A stretch of 64,000 bases of DNA from Thiorhodovibrio winogradskyi (GCF_036208045.1 NZ_CP121472.1:434001-498000), one strand, 5' to 3'; shown: positions 39,639-49,653, counted from the stretch's first letter. Translations and numbers: made by a program. Notes: a model not told the origin generated them from the sequence alone.

Positions 39639-41798
39639 ATGGATGTTTCACGAATTCTCGATCCCCTAAACCCCGCCCAACGCGAGGCGGTGTCCGCCAG
39701 TGGCGGCAATGTGCTGGTCCTGGCCGGCGCCGGCTCGGGCAAGACCCGGGTGCTGGTGCATCGCATCGCCTGGCTGCTGCGGGTGGAGGGTCTGCAGCCC
39801 TGGGCGGTGCTAGCGGTCACCTTCACCAACAAGGCTGCGCGGGAGATGCGCTCGCGTATCGAGGAGATGCTCGAGCAACCGGTCGGCGGCATGTGGGTTG
39901 GCACCTTCCATGGTCTGGCGCATCGGTTCCTGCGCGCGCACTGGCAGGACGCCAAGCTACCGCAGCAGTTCCAGATTCTCGACTCGGACGATCAGTTCCG
40001 GCTCATCAAACGCATCCTCAAAACGCTCGAGCTGGACGAGGCACGCTGGCCGCCCCGCCAGATTCAGGGCTACATCAACAAGCACAAGGACGAGGGGCGC
40101 CGCGCTGGTCATCTCGACGATGGCGGGGATTTTTACGAACAGCAGCTCATCCGCGTCTATCGCGACTATGAAGACGCCTGCGCGCGCGGCGGTCTGCTCG
40201 ATTTTGCCGATTTGCTGCTGCGCACCCATGAGCTGCTGCGCGAGCGACCGGACATCCTGCACCATTATCGCACGCGTTTTGGCGCGCTCCTGGTCGATGA
40301 GTTCCAGGACACCAATGCCATTCAATACGCCTGGCTGCGACTGCTGAGCGGCGACAAGGACAACTTGTTTCTGGTCGGCGACGATGATCAGTCCATCTAT
40401 GGCTGGCGTGGCGCGCGGGTGGAAAATATCCAGAGCTTTCAGCGCGATTATCCCAACACCCAGGTGGTGCGCCTGGAGCAAAACTATCGCTCCAGCGGCA
40501 ATATTCTGGCCGCCGCCAACGCGCTCATCGCCAATAATCCCACTCGTCTGGGCAAGGAACTCTGGACCGAGGACAGCGCCGGCGAGCCGGTGCGTCTGTA
40601 TTCGGCCTTCAATGAAATCGACGAGGCGCGCTTTGTCGCCGAGCGCGTGCGCCGTGGTTGTGCCGAGGAGGGCATGCGCCGCTCGGAATGCGCCATCCTT
40701 TATCGCACCACGGCCCAGTCGCGCTTGTTTGAAGAAGCCCTGATGCAGCTCGGCCTGCCGTTTCGCGTCTATGGCGGGCAGAAATTCTTCGAGCGCGCCG
40801 AGATCAAGGATGCGCTCGCCTATCTGCGCCTGCTGGCCAACCCCGATGACGATGCCGCCTGCGAGCGGGTGCTGAACGTGCCGGCGCGCGGCATTGGGAC
40901 CCGCACGGTCGAGATATTGCGCGATCATGCGCGCGCGGCGCGCTGCTCCCTGTGGCGGGCGGCGGGCGACGCCCTGGGCAGCCAGTTGCTGCCGGCGCGC
41001 GCGACTGGGGCGCTGCGGCAGTTCATCGACTTGATCCGCGCCATGCAGCAGGCGAACCAAGACCAGTCGCTGGCGGATTTAACCTTGCAGACCATCGATG
41101 CCAGCGGCCTGCCAGCCCACTACGAAAAAGCCAAGGACGGGCGCGGGATCGACCGGCTTGAAAACCTGGAGCAGCTGGTCGAGGCGGCGCGTCGTTTCGA
41201 GGGCGAGCTCGAGGACGATAACGCCGATCCGCTCGGCAGCTTTCTGGCGCACGCCGCGCTCGAGGCCGGCGAGGGCCAGGCCGACGGCCATGAGGACGCG
41301 GTGCAGTTGATGACCCTGCACAGCGCCAAGGGGTTGGAGTTTCCCCTGGTCTTCGTCACGGGCGTGGAGGAGGGGCTGTTCCCGCACAGCATGTCGGCGG
41401 ATGATCCCGACCGGCTCGAGGAAGAACGCCGCCTGTGCTATGTCGGCATGACCCGCGCCATGCAGCAGCTGTATCTTACCCATGCCGAAAGCCGCCGCCT
41501 GCATGGGCGCGAGGAGTATCCCATGCCCTCGCGCTTCCTGCGCGAGGTGCCGGTGGCGCTGATCGAAGAGGTGCGCGCCCATGGCGGTCAGCGGCGCCCG
41601 GGGCCGGTGCTCGGTGGCGCGCCAACGGCGGGCGGCTTTCACCTCGGGGAGCAGGTGGTGCATCCCAAGTTCGGCACCGGCGTCGTACTCAATAGCGAGG
41701 GCGCTGGCGCCAGCGCGCGTATTCAGGTTAATTTCGAGGCCGTGGGGCAAAAATGGTTGGTGCTGGCTTACGCTCGTCTTGAGCGTGCCGCAGGATGA
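39639..41798 (+). CDS. uvrD: UvrD-type DNA helicase II
   Basis: A 719-residue SF1A helicase of UvrD length. Walker A is VLVLAGAGSGKTRVL near residue 30, with LAVTFTNKAAREM, LLVDEFQDTNAIQYAW, VGDDDQSIYGWRGA, VVRLEQNYRSSGNI, LMTLHSAKGLEFPLV and LCYVGMTRAMQQLYL. The C-terminal extension ends with the UvrD Tudor-like VVHPKFGTGVVLNSEG. It acts in nucleotide excision and mismatch repair, unwinding 3' to 5'. It is probably in one transcript with queA. Confidence 0.93.
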   Translation: MDVSRILDPLNPAQREAVSASGGNVLVLAGAGSGKTRVLVHRIAWLLRVEGLQPWAVLAVTFTNKAAREMRSRIEEMLEQPVGGMWVGTFHGLAHRFLRAHWQDAKLPQQFQILDSDDQFRLIKRILKTLELDEARWPPRQIQGYINKHKDEGRRAGHLDDGGDFYEQQLIRVYRDYEDACARGGLLDFADLLLRTHELLRERPDILHHYRTRFGALLVDEFQDTNAIQYAWLRLLSGDKDNLFLVGDDDQSIYGWRGARVENIQSFQRDYPNTQVVRLEQNYRSSGNILAAANALIANNPTRLGKELWTEDSAGEPVRLYSAFNEIDEARFVAERVRRGCAEEGMRRSECAILYRTTAQSRLFEEALMQLGLPFRVYGGQKFFERAEIKDALAYLRLLANPDDDAACERVLNVPARGIGTRTVEILRDHARAARCSLWRAAGDALGSQLLPARATGALRQFIDLIRAMQQANQDQSLADLTLQTIDASGLPAHYEKAKDGRGIDRLENLEQLVEAARRFEGELEDDNADPLGSFLAHAALEAGEGQADGHEDAVQLMTLHSAKGLEFPLVFVTGVEEGLFPHSMSADDPDRLEEERRLCYVGMTRAMQQLYLTHAESRRLHGREEYPMPSRFLREVPVALIEEVRAHGGQRRPGPVLGGAPTAGGFHLGEQVVHPKFGTGVVLNSEGAGASARIQVNFEAVGQKWLVLAYARLERAAG

Positions 41799-41939
41799 TC
41801 CGGTTCAAGCCAGCCGAAAACGCCAATCAACCATTCTCGATCAACTCTCTGTCGTTCGTCGCCGATCAATGCGCGCGACCGACCAGAAAACAGCGACGAT
41901 TCGCTTCAGACTCACCCGACCAGCAGGAGGACGCTATCG

Positions 41940-43031
41940 ATGCAACGTAGAGACTTCATTAAAGCTGCCGGAGTTGCCGCAATCACGGCTGGCGCGAGTA
42001 CCCAGGCCGGGCAGGCCCATGCCAAGGAGAAGCCAGAGTATTCCTGGAAGATGGTGACCACCTGGCCAAAGAATTTTCCAGGGCTGGGCACGGGGGCCAA
42101 TCATCTCGCTGAACTCATCGGCCAGATGAGCGGGGGCCGTATTGAGGTCAAGGTCTATGGTGCGACAGAACTGGTCCCGGCGTTCGAGGTGTTCGACGCC
42201 GTCTCCGCCGGTACCGCCGAGATGGGCCATGGCGCCGCCTATTACTGGAAAGGCAAGAGCGAGGCGGCGCAGTTTTTCACCACGGTGCCTTTTGGCCTGA
42301 CCGCGCAGGAAATGAACGGCTGGCTCTACCATGGCGGTGGCATGGAGTTGTGGCGTGAGCTCTACGCCAAGTTCAATCTGGTCCCGGCCCCGGCGGGTAA
42401 CACCGGCGTGCAGATGGCTGGCTGGTTCAATAAGGAAATCAATTCGCTCGAAGACCTCAAAGGCATCAAAATGCGCATTCCGGGCCTCGGTGGCGAGGTG
42501 CTCAAGCGCGCGGGTGGAACCCCGGTCAATCTGCCGGGCGGGGAGATTTTTACCTCCCTGCAGTCCGGTGCCATCGATGCCACCGAATGGATTGGGCCTT
42601 ATAACGATCTGGCCTTTGGTCTCTACAAGGCGGCGAAATACTATTATTACCCCGGCTGGCAAGAGCCCGGCACCACGCTGGAGGCCATGATCCACAAGCC
42701 TAGCTTCGATAAGCTGCCGGATGATCTCAAAGTGATTGTGATGACAGCCTGCAAGGCGATCAATCTCGACATGCTCTCGGAGTACATGGCACGCAATCCG
42801 GCGGCACTCGACACCTTGGTTGAAGAGCACGGTGTTGACGTGCGCCCGCTTCCGGCGGATGTGGTGGCCAGGCTGCGCGGGTTATCGGGAGAGGTGGTGG
42901 CGGAGATTGCCGAGCAGGATGAATTCTCCAAGCGGGTCTATGCCTCCTATCAAAAGTTTTTGAAGCAGTCGCAGGCGTGGAGCAAGATTTCGGAATACGG
43001 CTACCTGACCGCGCGCGACCACGCTGGCTAG
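41940..43031 (+). CDS. TRAP transporter substrate-binding protein (TakP-like)
   Basis: A 363-residue periplasmic DctP-family protein. The Tat-type leader QRRDFIKAAGVAAITAG ends near AHA. Downstream it closely follows the TakP/2-oxoacid-binding type: WKMVTTWPKNFPG, GATELVPAFEVFDAVSAGTA, YYWKG, GNTGVQMAGWF, KMRIPGLGGEVLKRAGG, IDATEWIGPYNDL and KYYYYPGWQEPGTT. An arginine in KMRIPG is the usual carboxylate ligand. No DctQ/DctM membrane subunits adjoin, so they must be elsewhere. AGGAGG at 41926-41931 is a good ribosome-binding site. Confidence 0.9.
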   Translation: MQRRDFIKAAGVAAITAGASTQAGQAHAKEKPEYSWKMVTTWPKNFPGLGTGANHLAELIGQMSGGRIEVKVYGATELVPAFEVFDAVSAGTAEMGHGAAYYWKGKSEAAQFFTTVPFGLTAQEMNGWLYHGGGMELWRELYAKFNLVPAPAGNTGVQMAGWFNKEINSLEDLKGIKMRIPGLGGEVLKRAGGTPVNLPGGEIFTSLQSGAIDATEWIGPYNDLAFGLYKAAKYYYYPGWQEPGTTLEAMIHKPSFDKLPDDLKVIVMTACKAINLDMLSEYMARNPAALDTLVEEHGVDVRPLPADVVARLRGLSGEVVAEIAEQDEFSKRVYASYQKFLKQSQAWSKISEYGYLTARDHAG

Positions 43032-43047
43032 TACTCGGCCTGGGCAG

Positions 43048-44331
43048 GTGTCCTTATCCCGGCAAGCGGCGGACCAGCGGCGTTTTCTTGCTGGCCCGCC
43101 GCCTGTCGCGCTCTATGTGCATTGGCCCTGGTGCCTGCGCAAATGTCCCTATTGCGACTTCAATTCCCATCCCAGGCCCGACCATTGGCGTCAGGCGAGC
43201 TATATCGATGCGCTCCTGGCGGACCTCGATACCGAGCTTGAGCTGCAGCCACTGGAGCAAGCCGTCGAGACCCTGTTCATCGGGGGCGGCACGCCCAGTC
43301 TGATCGAGCCAGCCGAGCTGCACCGGCTGATCGCTGGCATTCGTGGCCGCCTTGATTTGGCCGCGCATGCTGAATTGACACTCGAGGCCAATCCGGGCGC
43401 TGCCGATGCCGCTTGCTTCGCGCAAGCCTTGGATGCGGGCATTAATCGGTTATCGCTTGGTGTGCAGTCCCTGTCCGATGCCAAACTCAAGGCCATCGGT
43501 CGCGTGCATGATTCAGCTCAGGCGCGACAGGCCTTTGCTCAGGCGCGGCAAGTGGGTTGCCGCAACATCAATATTGATCTGATGTTTGGGCTGCCGGGAC
43601 AGAACCTCGGGCAAGCGCGCGCCGATCTTCAAGCCGCGCTGGCACTGGAGCCAGAGCATCTGTCCTACTATCAGCTCACCCTGGAGCCAGGAACGGCCTT
43701 TGAGCGCGTGCCGCCTTCCGTGCCCGAGGATGATCTGCTCGCCGACATGGCCGAGCAGGGGCAGCAGCTGCTCACCGACAGCGGCTATCGGCATTACGAG
43801 GTCTCTGCTTTCGCACGGCCCGGCAGAATGTGCCGCCACAACCTCAATTACTGGACCTTTGGGGACTATCTCGGCCTCGGCGCTGGTGCTCATGGCAAGC
43901 GTACCGACGCCAAACAGGGCAGGGTCGTGCGTCGCGTCAAATGGGCCGACCCGCTGCGCTATCTGGAGTCCGTCCGGCTCAAGCAGGCAGCGCCCGACGC
44001 CTTGGTGGCTGAGACCAACGAACTGAGCGATCAGGACGTGATCCTGGAATTTGCGCTCAACGCATTGCGCCTGCGACAGGGCGTTTCACTTTCGTTGTTT
44101 GAGGCCCGTGCTGGGCTATCACGAAACCGGCTCGCGGGCGCGCGTGCCCGTGCCGAGGAGATGGGGTTGCTTGAGCGCGGTGCCTCCCATCTGCGCGCGA
44201 GTGCTCGAGGCCGGCTTTTTTTAAATTCTCTCCTTGAGTACTTCATGACGGATCCGCCGGATGAATGGTTGGAAGTGGATCGGCTTGGCGGCGGAGACCG
44301 CCGCGACCGGGCTTCACATCGCCGACTTTGA
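43048..44331 (+). CDS. hemW: HemW-type radical SAM protein
   Basis: A 427-residue member of the coproporphyrinogen-oxidase-like radical SAM group. The cluster motif is YVHWPWCLRKCPYCDFNSH near residue 25-43, followed by FIGGGTPSL, EANPG, RLSLGVQSL and DLMFGLPGQ. The first cysteine spacing CxxxCxxC and the absence of HemN's N-terminal extension fit HemW, a heme chaperone, better than oxygen-independent HemN. It starts at a GTG with only 16 bases after the TRAP gene. The C-terminus runs about 25 residues past the family's LNSLLEYFM ending, overlapping the 5' region of the next ORF. Confidence 0.85.
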   Translation: MSLSRQAADQRRFLAGPPPVALYVHWPWCLRKCPYCDFNSHPRPDHWRQASYIDALLADLDTELELQPLEQAVETLFIGGGTPSLIEPAELHRLIAGIRGRLDLAAHAELTLEANPGAADAACFAQALDAGINRLSLGVQSLSDAKLKAIGRVHDSAQARQAFAQARQVGCRNINIDLMFGLPGQNLGQARADLQAALALEPEHLSYYQLTLEPGTAFERVPPSVPEDDLLADMAEQGQQLLTDSGYRHYEVSAFARPGRMCRHNLNYWTFGDYLGLGAGAHGKRTDAKQGRVVRRVKWADPLRYLESVRLKQAAPDALVAETNELSDQDVILEFALNALRLRQGVSLSLFEARAGLSRNRLAGARARAEEMGLLERGASHLRASARGRLFLNSLLEYFMTDPPDEWLEVDRLGGGDRRDRASHRRL

Positions 44332-44450
44332 CGCCGCGGGTCTTTGCACACTGCTTTGAAGCACTTTGCTACACCAGACTTGTGGTCGCTGTATCATCAG
44401 CTCCCAGCAAAAATAATGACTTGACCCGCAGGCATCATCGATCTCTCGAC

Positions 44451-47348
44451 ATGACGCGAAAAACCACCTTGCCACCGATGGCGGCGAATCAAGCGGCGGG
44501 AGAGCCCGGATCAGCGCGCGGCTCGGAACAGGCATCTCACCAGCCCCCGCCGCCTGAATCGACCACGGACGTGGTCAAAACGCCGCTTAAAGGTGCGAAG
44601 CACGCCAGGCACGCCAAGCGCTCCAGGGCGGGGACGACGCGCACCCGCCTGCCGCGACCCAAAGGCTCGCGCCCCGGCACACCAGGCGGCGTTGAGTACC
44701 ATGAGCTGATCCGCGGCGGCTCCGGCACGCCGGTGCGCGCCCTCTGCACCGATTTTAGCCAAGAGCAGATCGAAACCCAAGAAATCAAGGACATCAAGGC
44801 TTTTCTAGACGCGCACCGACCAAGCTGGTGCCAGGTTCGCTGGATACATGTTGAGGGGCTCGACGACCACAGTGTGATTCGTGGTTTGGCCGAGAAATAT
44901 CAACTGCACCCTCTCGCCATTGAGGACCTCCTCGAGCACGAGCATCGCGCAAAGCTTGAGGATTACCCTAACACCGGCGATTTACCGGGGCGACTGTTCG
45001 TGATGGCACAGGCCGTCACGCTCGTGCGCGGCCAACCCCTGACCGAGCCGGTCGCGTTTTTCCTCGGGCGCACCACCTTGCTGAGCTTCAAGAGCGGCTC
45101 CCATGGCGTGATCGACGAGATCCGCCACCGGATCCAGTCACCGCTCTCGCGGGTGCGCCAGCACGATGCCAGCTTTCTGTTTTATGTGTTGATCGATGCC
45201 ATCGTGGATCACAGCTTTCCCGTTCTCGACGCCTGCGCGCAGCGTCTTGAGGACGCGGAGGATCAAATCTTCAGCCACCCCGACACCATCAGTCTGCAAA
45301 CCCTGCACGCGATTAAGCGCGATCTGGTCATTATTCGACGCACCGCCTGGCCCATGCGAGAGCTGGTGATTCAGCTCCTGCGAGACCGCCATCAGTGCCT
45401 GTCCGAGATCACCCAGACCTATCTGCGCGACGTCTACGATCATTGCACCCAAATCATCGATTTGGTCGAGACCTACCGCGAGATCGCCAGCGCGGTCACC
45501 GAGACCTACACCTCGATCGTCTCCAACCGCACCAACGACGTCATGAAAGTCCTGACCATCATCGGGACAATCTTTCTCCCGCTCACCTTCCTCGCCGGGG
45601 TCGAGGGGATGAATCTGGAGATGCCGGAAGCCCACTGGCCGCCCGCCTATCCGTTGTTCTGGCTCCTGTGCATCCTGATCGCGGGCTTGATGCTCTGGCA
45701 CTTCAAACGCAAGGGCTGGCTGTGGCAACGGCAACCCGAAGCCGGTGCCGAGCCGGGTATTAACACGCAGATCACACTCGATTGTTATGCTCGAACGCAA
45801 CTGACAATGCAGCAAGCCGCGGAGCCCAGTGAATCACCGCCAGCCAACCGCGCAACCGGAGTCCCAATGAGCTCTCGGAACAAGACCTCAGCACGTCCCC
45901 GCAGTGTGCAAGCCTACATCGACGAAACGCCGTTCTGGCAGGATGGCACTTCAACTCCTGGAGTACCCTTGACCCGAATGCAGTGGCGCATCTGGATACT
46001 CGCCACGGCGGGCAAGTTCTTCGAGGGGCTGGTTGTCTTCATGACCGGCGTCGCACTGCCGTTGATCGTGATGGAATTTCAGCTCGACGCCGCGCACAAG
46101 GGCGTTGTCGGGGCCGCCGTCCTCGCCGGCATCCTAATCGGAGCCACGGCCCTTGGCGGTCTCGCCGACGTGTTTGGCCGCAAGCGGATGTTCATCGTTG
46201 AGATGATCCTGTTCGCGATCTTTCTGGCCGCGTTAACCTTCAGTCCCAGCTTCCCGTGGCTGGTCGTTTTTCTGTTTGGCATGGGGATGGCGCTCGGCTG
46301 CGACTACCCAACCGCGCATCTGATCATTTCCGAGAGCATTCCAAGCAAGGACCGCGGCAAGCTGGTTCTGAGTGCCTTTGGTTTTCAAGCAGTTGGCGCA
46401 CTGGTCGGCACCATCGTCGGGTATCTGATCCTCAACTTCACCCAAGATCTCAGCGCCTGGCGCTGGATGTATGCCACCGCCATCATCCCTACCATTGTCG
46501 TCATCATCGGGCGCTTTTTTATCACCGATAGTGGGCATTGGCTGCTGGCCCGCGGTCGGGTGCAAGAGGCGGAAACAGCCCTGCACCGGTTGCTGGAACG
46601 CGACCCCGCTTATCCCAAGACGGTGTGTCTCGAGGTCCCCGAAGCCGAGGACAAAGGCGACGGCAAGGCTCACGCCAAGGGCGGCTTTCTGGCACTGTTC
46701 AACCGCAAGAACCGTCGCGCCACCTTATTTGCCTCCATTCCGTGGTTTCTTCAGGATCTTGGCACCTACGGAATCGGCATCTTCACACCCACCATCCTGG
46801 CCGCCGCCCTCGGCCATCACACCAACCACGAGCACAACATTGCCGCCGTCATCCATAACGACATCCTGGCCGCCAAGGGCGCCGCACTGCTCGACCTGCT
46901 GTTGCTATTTGGGATCATCGCCGCCGTGCTTCTGGCGGACAAGGTCGGGCGCGTACGGCTTCAGGTGTTCGGCTTCATCGGTTGTGCGATTGGCTTGGCC
47001 CTGGCCGCCGGATCGATGAATTTCGCGGAACCCTTGCAACTCTGGGTGCTCGCGGCTGGCTTTGTGATCTTTAACTTCATGACCAACCTCGGGCCCAACG
47101 CCCAAACCTATCTGATTGCGGGCGAGGTCTTTCCGACCCATATCCGCGGGCAAGGTGCCGGCTTTGCCGCCTCCTTTGCCAAAATTGGCGCCGTACTGAC
47201 AGCCTTTTGCTTCCCGATTTTTCAAAAAGATCTCGGCACCCAAAATCTGCTGCTGATCCTGGTTGGCTCTTCACTGCTGGGGGCTTTGATCACCTGGCTG
47301 CTGCGCATCGAGACCAAGGGCCGGAACCTTGAGGACATCGGGTGCTGA
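44451..47348 (+). CDS. CorA-MFS fusion transporter ORF
   Basis: A single open frame of about 965 residues joins two transporters. Residues 80-430 are CorA-type: WCQVRWIHVEGLDDHSVI, LHPLAIEDLLEHEHRAKLE, the stalk helices, TIIGTIFLPLTFLAGVEGMN with the selectivity GMN near 385, and a second TM helix. Residues about 510-965 are a 12-TM MFS sugar-porter type: GGLADVFGRKRMF, DRGKLVLSAFGFQ, RGQGAGFAASFAKIGA. The linker of about 70 residues is polar, without a stop. An internal ATG at 45867 has GGAG upstream and could give a separate MFS protein. The N-terminal 60 residues are basic and disordered. Start chosen at ATG 44451; longer starts overlap hemW. Confidence 0.75.
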   Translation: MTRKTTLPPMAANQAAGEPGSARGSEQASHQPPPPESTTDVVKTPLKGAKHARHAKRSRAGTTRTRLPRPKGSRPGTPGGVEYHELIRGGSGTPVRALCTDFSQEQIETQEIKDIKAFLDAHRPSWCQVRWIHVEGLDDHSVIRGLAEKYQLHPLAIEDLLEHEHRAKLEDYPNTGDLPGRLFVMAQAVTLVRGQPLTEPVAFFLGRTTLLSFKSGSHGVIDEIRHRIQSPLSRVRQHDASFLFYVLIDAIVDHSFPVLDACAQRLEDAEDQIFSHPDTISLQTLHAIKRDLVIIRRTAWPMRELVIQLLRDRHQCLSEITQTYLRDVYDHCTQIIDLVETYREIASAVTETYTSIVSNRTNDVMKVLTIIGTIFLPLTFLAGVEGMNLEMPEAHWPPAYPLFWLLCILIAGLMLWHFKRKGWLWQRQPEAGAEPGINTQITLDCYARTQLTMQQAAEPSESPPANRATGVPMSSRNKTSARPRSVQAYIDETPFWQDGTSTPGVPLTRMQWRIWILATAGKFFEGLVVFMTGVALPLIVMEFQLDAAHKGVVGAAVLAGILIGATALGGLADVFGRKRMFIVEMILFAIFLAALTFSPSFPWLVVFLFGMGMALGCDYPTAHLIISESIPSKDRGKLVLSAFGFQAVGALVGTIVGYLILNFTQDLSAWRWMYATAIIPTIVVIIGRFFITDSGHWLLARGRVQEAETALHRLLERDPAYPKTVCLEVPEAEDKGDGKAHAKGGFLALFNRKNRRATLFASIPWFLQDLGTYGIGIFTPTILAAALGHHTNHEHNIAAVIHNDILAAKGAALLDLLLLFGIIAAVLLADKVGRVRLQVFGFIGCAIGLALAAGSMNFAEPLQLWVLAAGFVIFNFMTNLGPNAQTYLIAGEVFPTHIRGQGAGFAASFAKIGAVLTAFCFPIFQKDLGTQNLLLILVGSSLLGALITWLLRIETKGRNLEDIGC

Positions 47349-47390
47349 TTCAACAACCCATGGGTTGTTAGCGCCGACGTGACGATGTTG

Positions 47391-48275
47391 CTAAACAGCC
47401 GGTTTGAAAATCTGCACCCGATCAGGTTGCTGTCCCGTTAGATGTTCACTAATCTGCCAGAGGCGGCGGTTGGCATCCAGGTCGCGTGCCTGCCGCGGCG
47501 CGGTGAGCGGCTGGCGGCCATCAAAATAGCACCCGTTCATGTCCGCGAGCGAGGGATCGCGCATCAGGCGCAACACCCGTTTGGCCGCCTGCTCCGGCGT
47601 GGGCAGCGCCCAGCCGAGCAGCAGCGCGATCAGCTTCCAACCCGGCCCCTGCGCGCCGTCGGTTCCTCCCAGATTAGACTTGAAGACCCCGGGAAAAACA
47701 CAGTTGACTGTCACGCCCGAGCCTTGAAGACGCCGTGCCAACTCAAAGGTCTGGTGCAGCAAGCCGAGCTTGGACTGGCCATAGGCCTGCATCATCCGGT
47801 AGCGGCGGCGCTCCCAGTTGAGATCGTCGAAGTCCAGCGCGGTGTTCATGCGCGTGCCGACATGCAGGATGCGCGCAGGGGCGCTGCCCTTGAGCCGCTC
47901 CAGCAGGAGATGGGTTAACAGGAAGGGAGCGAGGTGGTTCACGGCCAATGCACACTCAATGCCATCGGGACTCAGCCGTCGCCGCGGGAAGGCGGTGGCG
48001 GCATTATTGATCAACACATGGAGCTGCTCGAAGTCCTTCAGAACAGCCTCGGCCAGGGCGCGCACTGATTGTTGATCAGCCAGATCGGCCACATACAAGC
48101 GCACCCGCGGGTTGCCGGTTTGCTGGCACATCAGCTCGCGCGCCCTCTCGCCGCGGGCCGCGTCGCGCGCGACGATGCCGATGTCCATCCCTTCAGCGGC
48201 CAGGGCCGTGGCCATGGCCTGGCCCAATCCCGAATTGGCGCCGGTGATCAAGGCGGACTGGCGAGCATTGTGCAT
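47391..48275 (-). CDS. short-chain dehydrogenase/reductase
   Basis: A 294-residue classical SDR. The NAD(P)-binding TGANSGLGQAMATAL is at residues 11-25, then NNAATAF, VNHLAPFLLTHLLLERL and the catalytic YGQSK. The serine position is replaced in HVGTRMN, where retinol-dehydrogenase-like SDRs usually have SS, so the catalytic serine may be supplied differently. The ending DLDANRRLWQISEHL is typical of RDH/WWOX-like bacterial SDRs. The substrate is unknown. It converges with the CorA-MFS gene and has 42 bases between stops. Confidence 0.85.
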   Translation of the reverse strand: MHNARQSALITGANSGLGQAMATALAAEGMDIGIVARDAARGERARELMCQQTGNPRVRLYVADLADQQSVRALAEAVLKDFEQLHVLINNAATAFPRRRLSPDGIECALAVNHLAPFLLTHLLLERLKGSAPARILHVGTRMNTALDFDDLNWERRRYRMMQAYGQSKLGLLHQTFELARRLQGSGVTVNCVFPGVFKSNLGGTDGAQGPGWKLIALLLGWALPTPEQAAKRVLRLMRDPSLADMNGCYFDGRQPLTAPRQARDLDANRRLWQISEHLTGQQPDRVQIFKPAV

Positions 48276-48475
48276 GATCCTAATCTCCCGGTTTCGTTCT
48301 CGTTTGTCGATGCGGTTAGAGCGTCGTCTGAACGGCGGCGATCCGAGCGCGTACCGGCCACAAAGTCACGCAGCCAGTGATGATTATTCATGATGAATAC
48401 CGATAGCTTAAAAATAACTAATTGCGACTGCAAGCGGCTCGCCGATGCGCGAGACACACTGGAGGCCGAGGGGCG

Positions 48476-48619
48476 ATGATGGCGGTCGATTTGTTCGCCC
48501 ACAACGCGCTGCATTTTTGGCTATTCTGCGTGCTCGTTGTTTCAGCCGCCAGCGTGCCGATTGGAGTGCGGGCGGAGTCCGACCTCGACGCCACGCTGTC
48601 CAATAGGGAGCAGGTCTGA
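48476..48619 (+). CDS. possible small exported peptide
   Basis: A 47-residue frame whose N-terminus looks like a signal peptide: hydrophobic LHFWLFCVLVVSAASVPIG followed by VRAES. A GAGG sequence lies upstream of the ATG. There is no family match, so it may be chance. Confidence 0.3.
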   Translation: MMAVDLFAHNALHFWLFCVLVVSAASVPIGVRAESDLDATLSNREQV

Positions 48620-48830
48620 AACCTGCCGTGGCGCTGGGGATGTGGTTTGCCGGACTGTTGGCTGCCATCGCCGTCAAATTAACGCGAAGACCATCATTGA
48701 GCGATCCCGGATGGCCAATAACTCAGTGAGCTTGCAAACACCAAAACGCAACCTAATCAATGCAGCCATTTCCACCTCCTTGGATAATCCTGAGTGGATT
48801 CTTCGGAAACAGCGAAGCGGAGGTTCCAAC

Positions 48831-48986
48831 ATGCCCCAGCAGCAACAAGACAACATGGGTGCCGGCGGCACCTGCATCTGCCCGAAGTGTGACTATCTGA
48901 GTTTACCCTTCGGTTGGAGGGCGCGGAGACCGGTTCTATCGAGGCTTGAGCCGGCTAGTATGGCTTTTTTGAACTCCGAAACGTGA
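48831..48986 (+). pseudogene. truncated zinc-ribbon small protein
   Basis: With a good GGAGG at 48820-48824, the frame reads MPQQQQDNMGAGGTCICPKC. This resembles small proteins with a GTC-x-CPKCG-type ribbon that normally continue with a second cysteine pair. Here the sequence degenerates after CPKCDY and no second pair appears. Confidence 0.4.
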
Positions 48987-49023
48987 GTTAGAATGATCAG
49001 AGGCTTTTTCCGAGGAATCCAAT

Positions 49024-49653
49024 GTGGCCATTATTGCCGTGGTCAGCAACAAGGGCGGGACAGGTAAAACAACCCTGGCCATGAGCCTGGCCGCCGGGTT
49101 GCTGCGCCATGACAGCCTAATGCTGATCGATGCCGATCCGCAGCAATCGGCTTATCAGTGGCGGCTGGTGGGCGAGAATCGCCCGGGGCTGCCGCCCGTG
49201 GTCGCCGTGGCCCATGGGTTTGAATCCACGGTCAAGGCACTGAGCGAGAGCCACCATCACCTGATTATCGACTGTCCGCCCTCGATTAAGTCAGAGCAGA
49301 GCGGGCAGGCGCTGCGCCTGGCGGACATTGCCCTGGTGCCGGTGCAGCCCTCGCCCATGGATCTCTGGGCAACGGCGCCCATCGCCCGGGTGATCACCGA
49401 GCTGCGCGCCGAGAATCCGCGTCTGCGCGGCTTTATCGTGATGAGCCAGATCGAGCCGCGCACGACCCTGTCGCGCCTGATGCCCGAGGCAGTCGCCGAG
49501 TTGGATCTGCCAGTGGCGAGCGCCATGCTGCGGCGGCGTTCCATTCATCGTCTGTGCGTGCTAGAGGGGCGGACGATTTTTCAAAGCGGCCGCCGTGGCG
49601 CCGATGCCGTGGCCGAGATAGAGCAACTCATTGAGGAGATATTCCGCCCATGA
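49024..49653 (+). CDS. ParA/MinD-family positioning ATPase (McdA-like orphan)
   Basis: A 209-residue protein with a deviant Walker A, VVSNKGGTGKTTLAMSLA, at residues 6-23, the DADPQQSAYQW block, IIDCPPS (Walker B) and QPSPMDLWA. It is a compact ParA without the N-terminal HTH of plasmid ParAs. A GTG start is preceded by GAGGA. The next gene overlaps by 4 bases and encodes a small disordered protein, an arrangement seen for McdA/McdB-type cargo-positioning pairs. The expected action is ATP-dependent nucleoid binding that distributes a cellular cargo. No carboxysome or chemoreceptor genes are in the window. Confidence 0.85.
   Translation: MAIIAVVSNKGGTGKTTLAMSLAAGLLRHDSLMLIDADPQQSAYQWRLVGENRPGLPPVVAVAHGFESTVKALSESHHHLIIDCPPSIKSEQSGQALRLADIALVPVQPSPMDLWATAPIARVITELRAENPRLRGFIVMSQIEPRTTLSRLMPEAVAELDLPVASAMLRRRSIHRLCVLEGRTIFQSGRRGADAVAEIEQLIEEIFRP

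Larger units (their letters stand above)
48276..49023. other. low-coding intergenic region
   Basis: About 750 bases between the SDR start and the ParA-like gene. It is partly A+T-rich near 48370-48430. It contains one small candidate secreted peptide (48476-48619) and a decayed zinc-ribbon ORF (48831-48986). Nothing else is recognisable. Confidence 0.6.
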
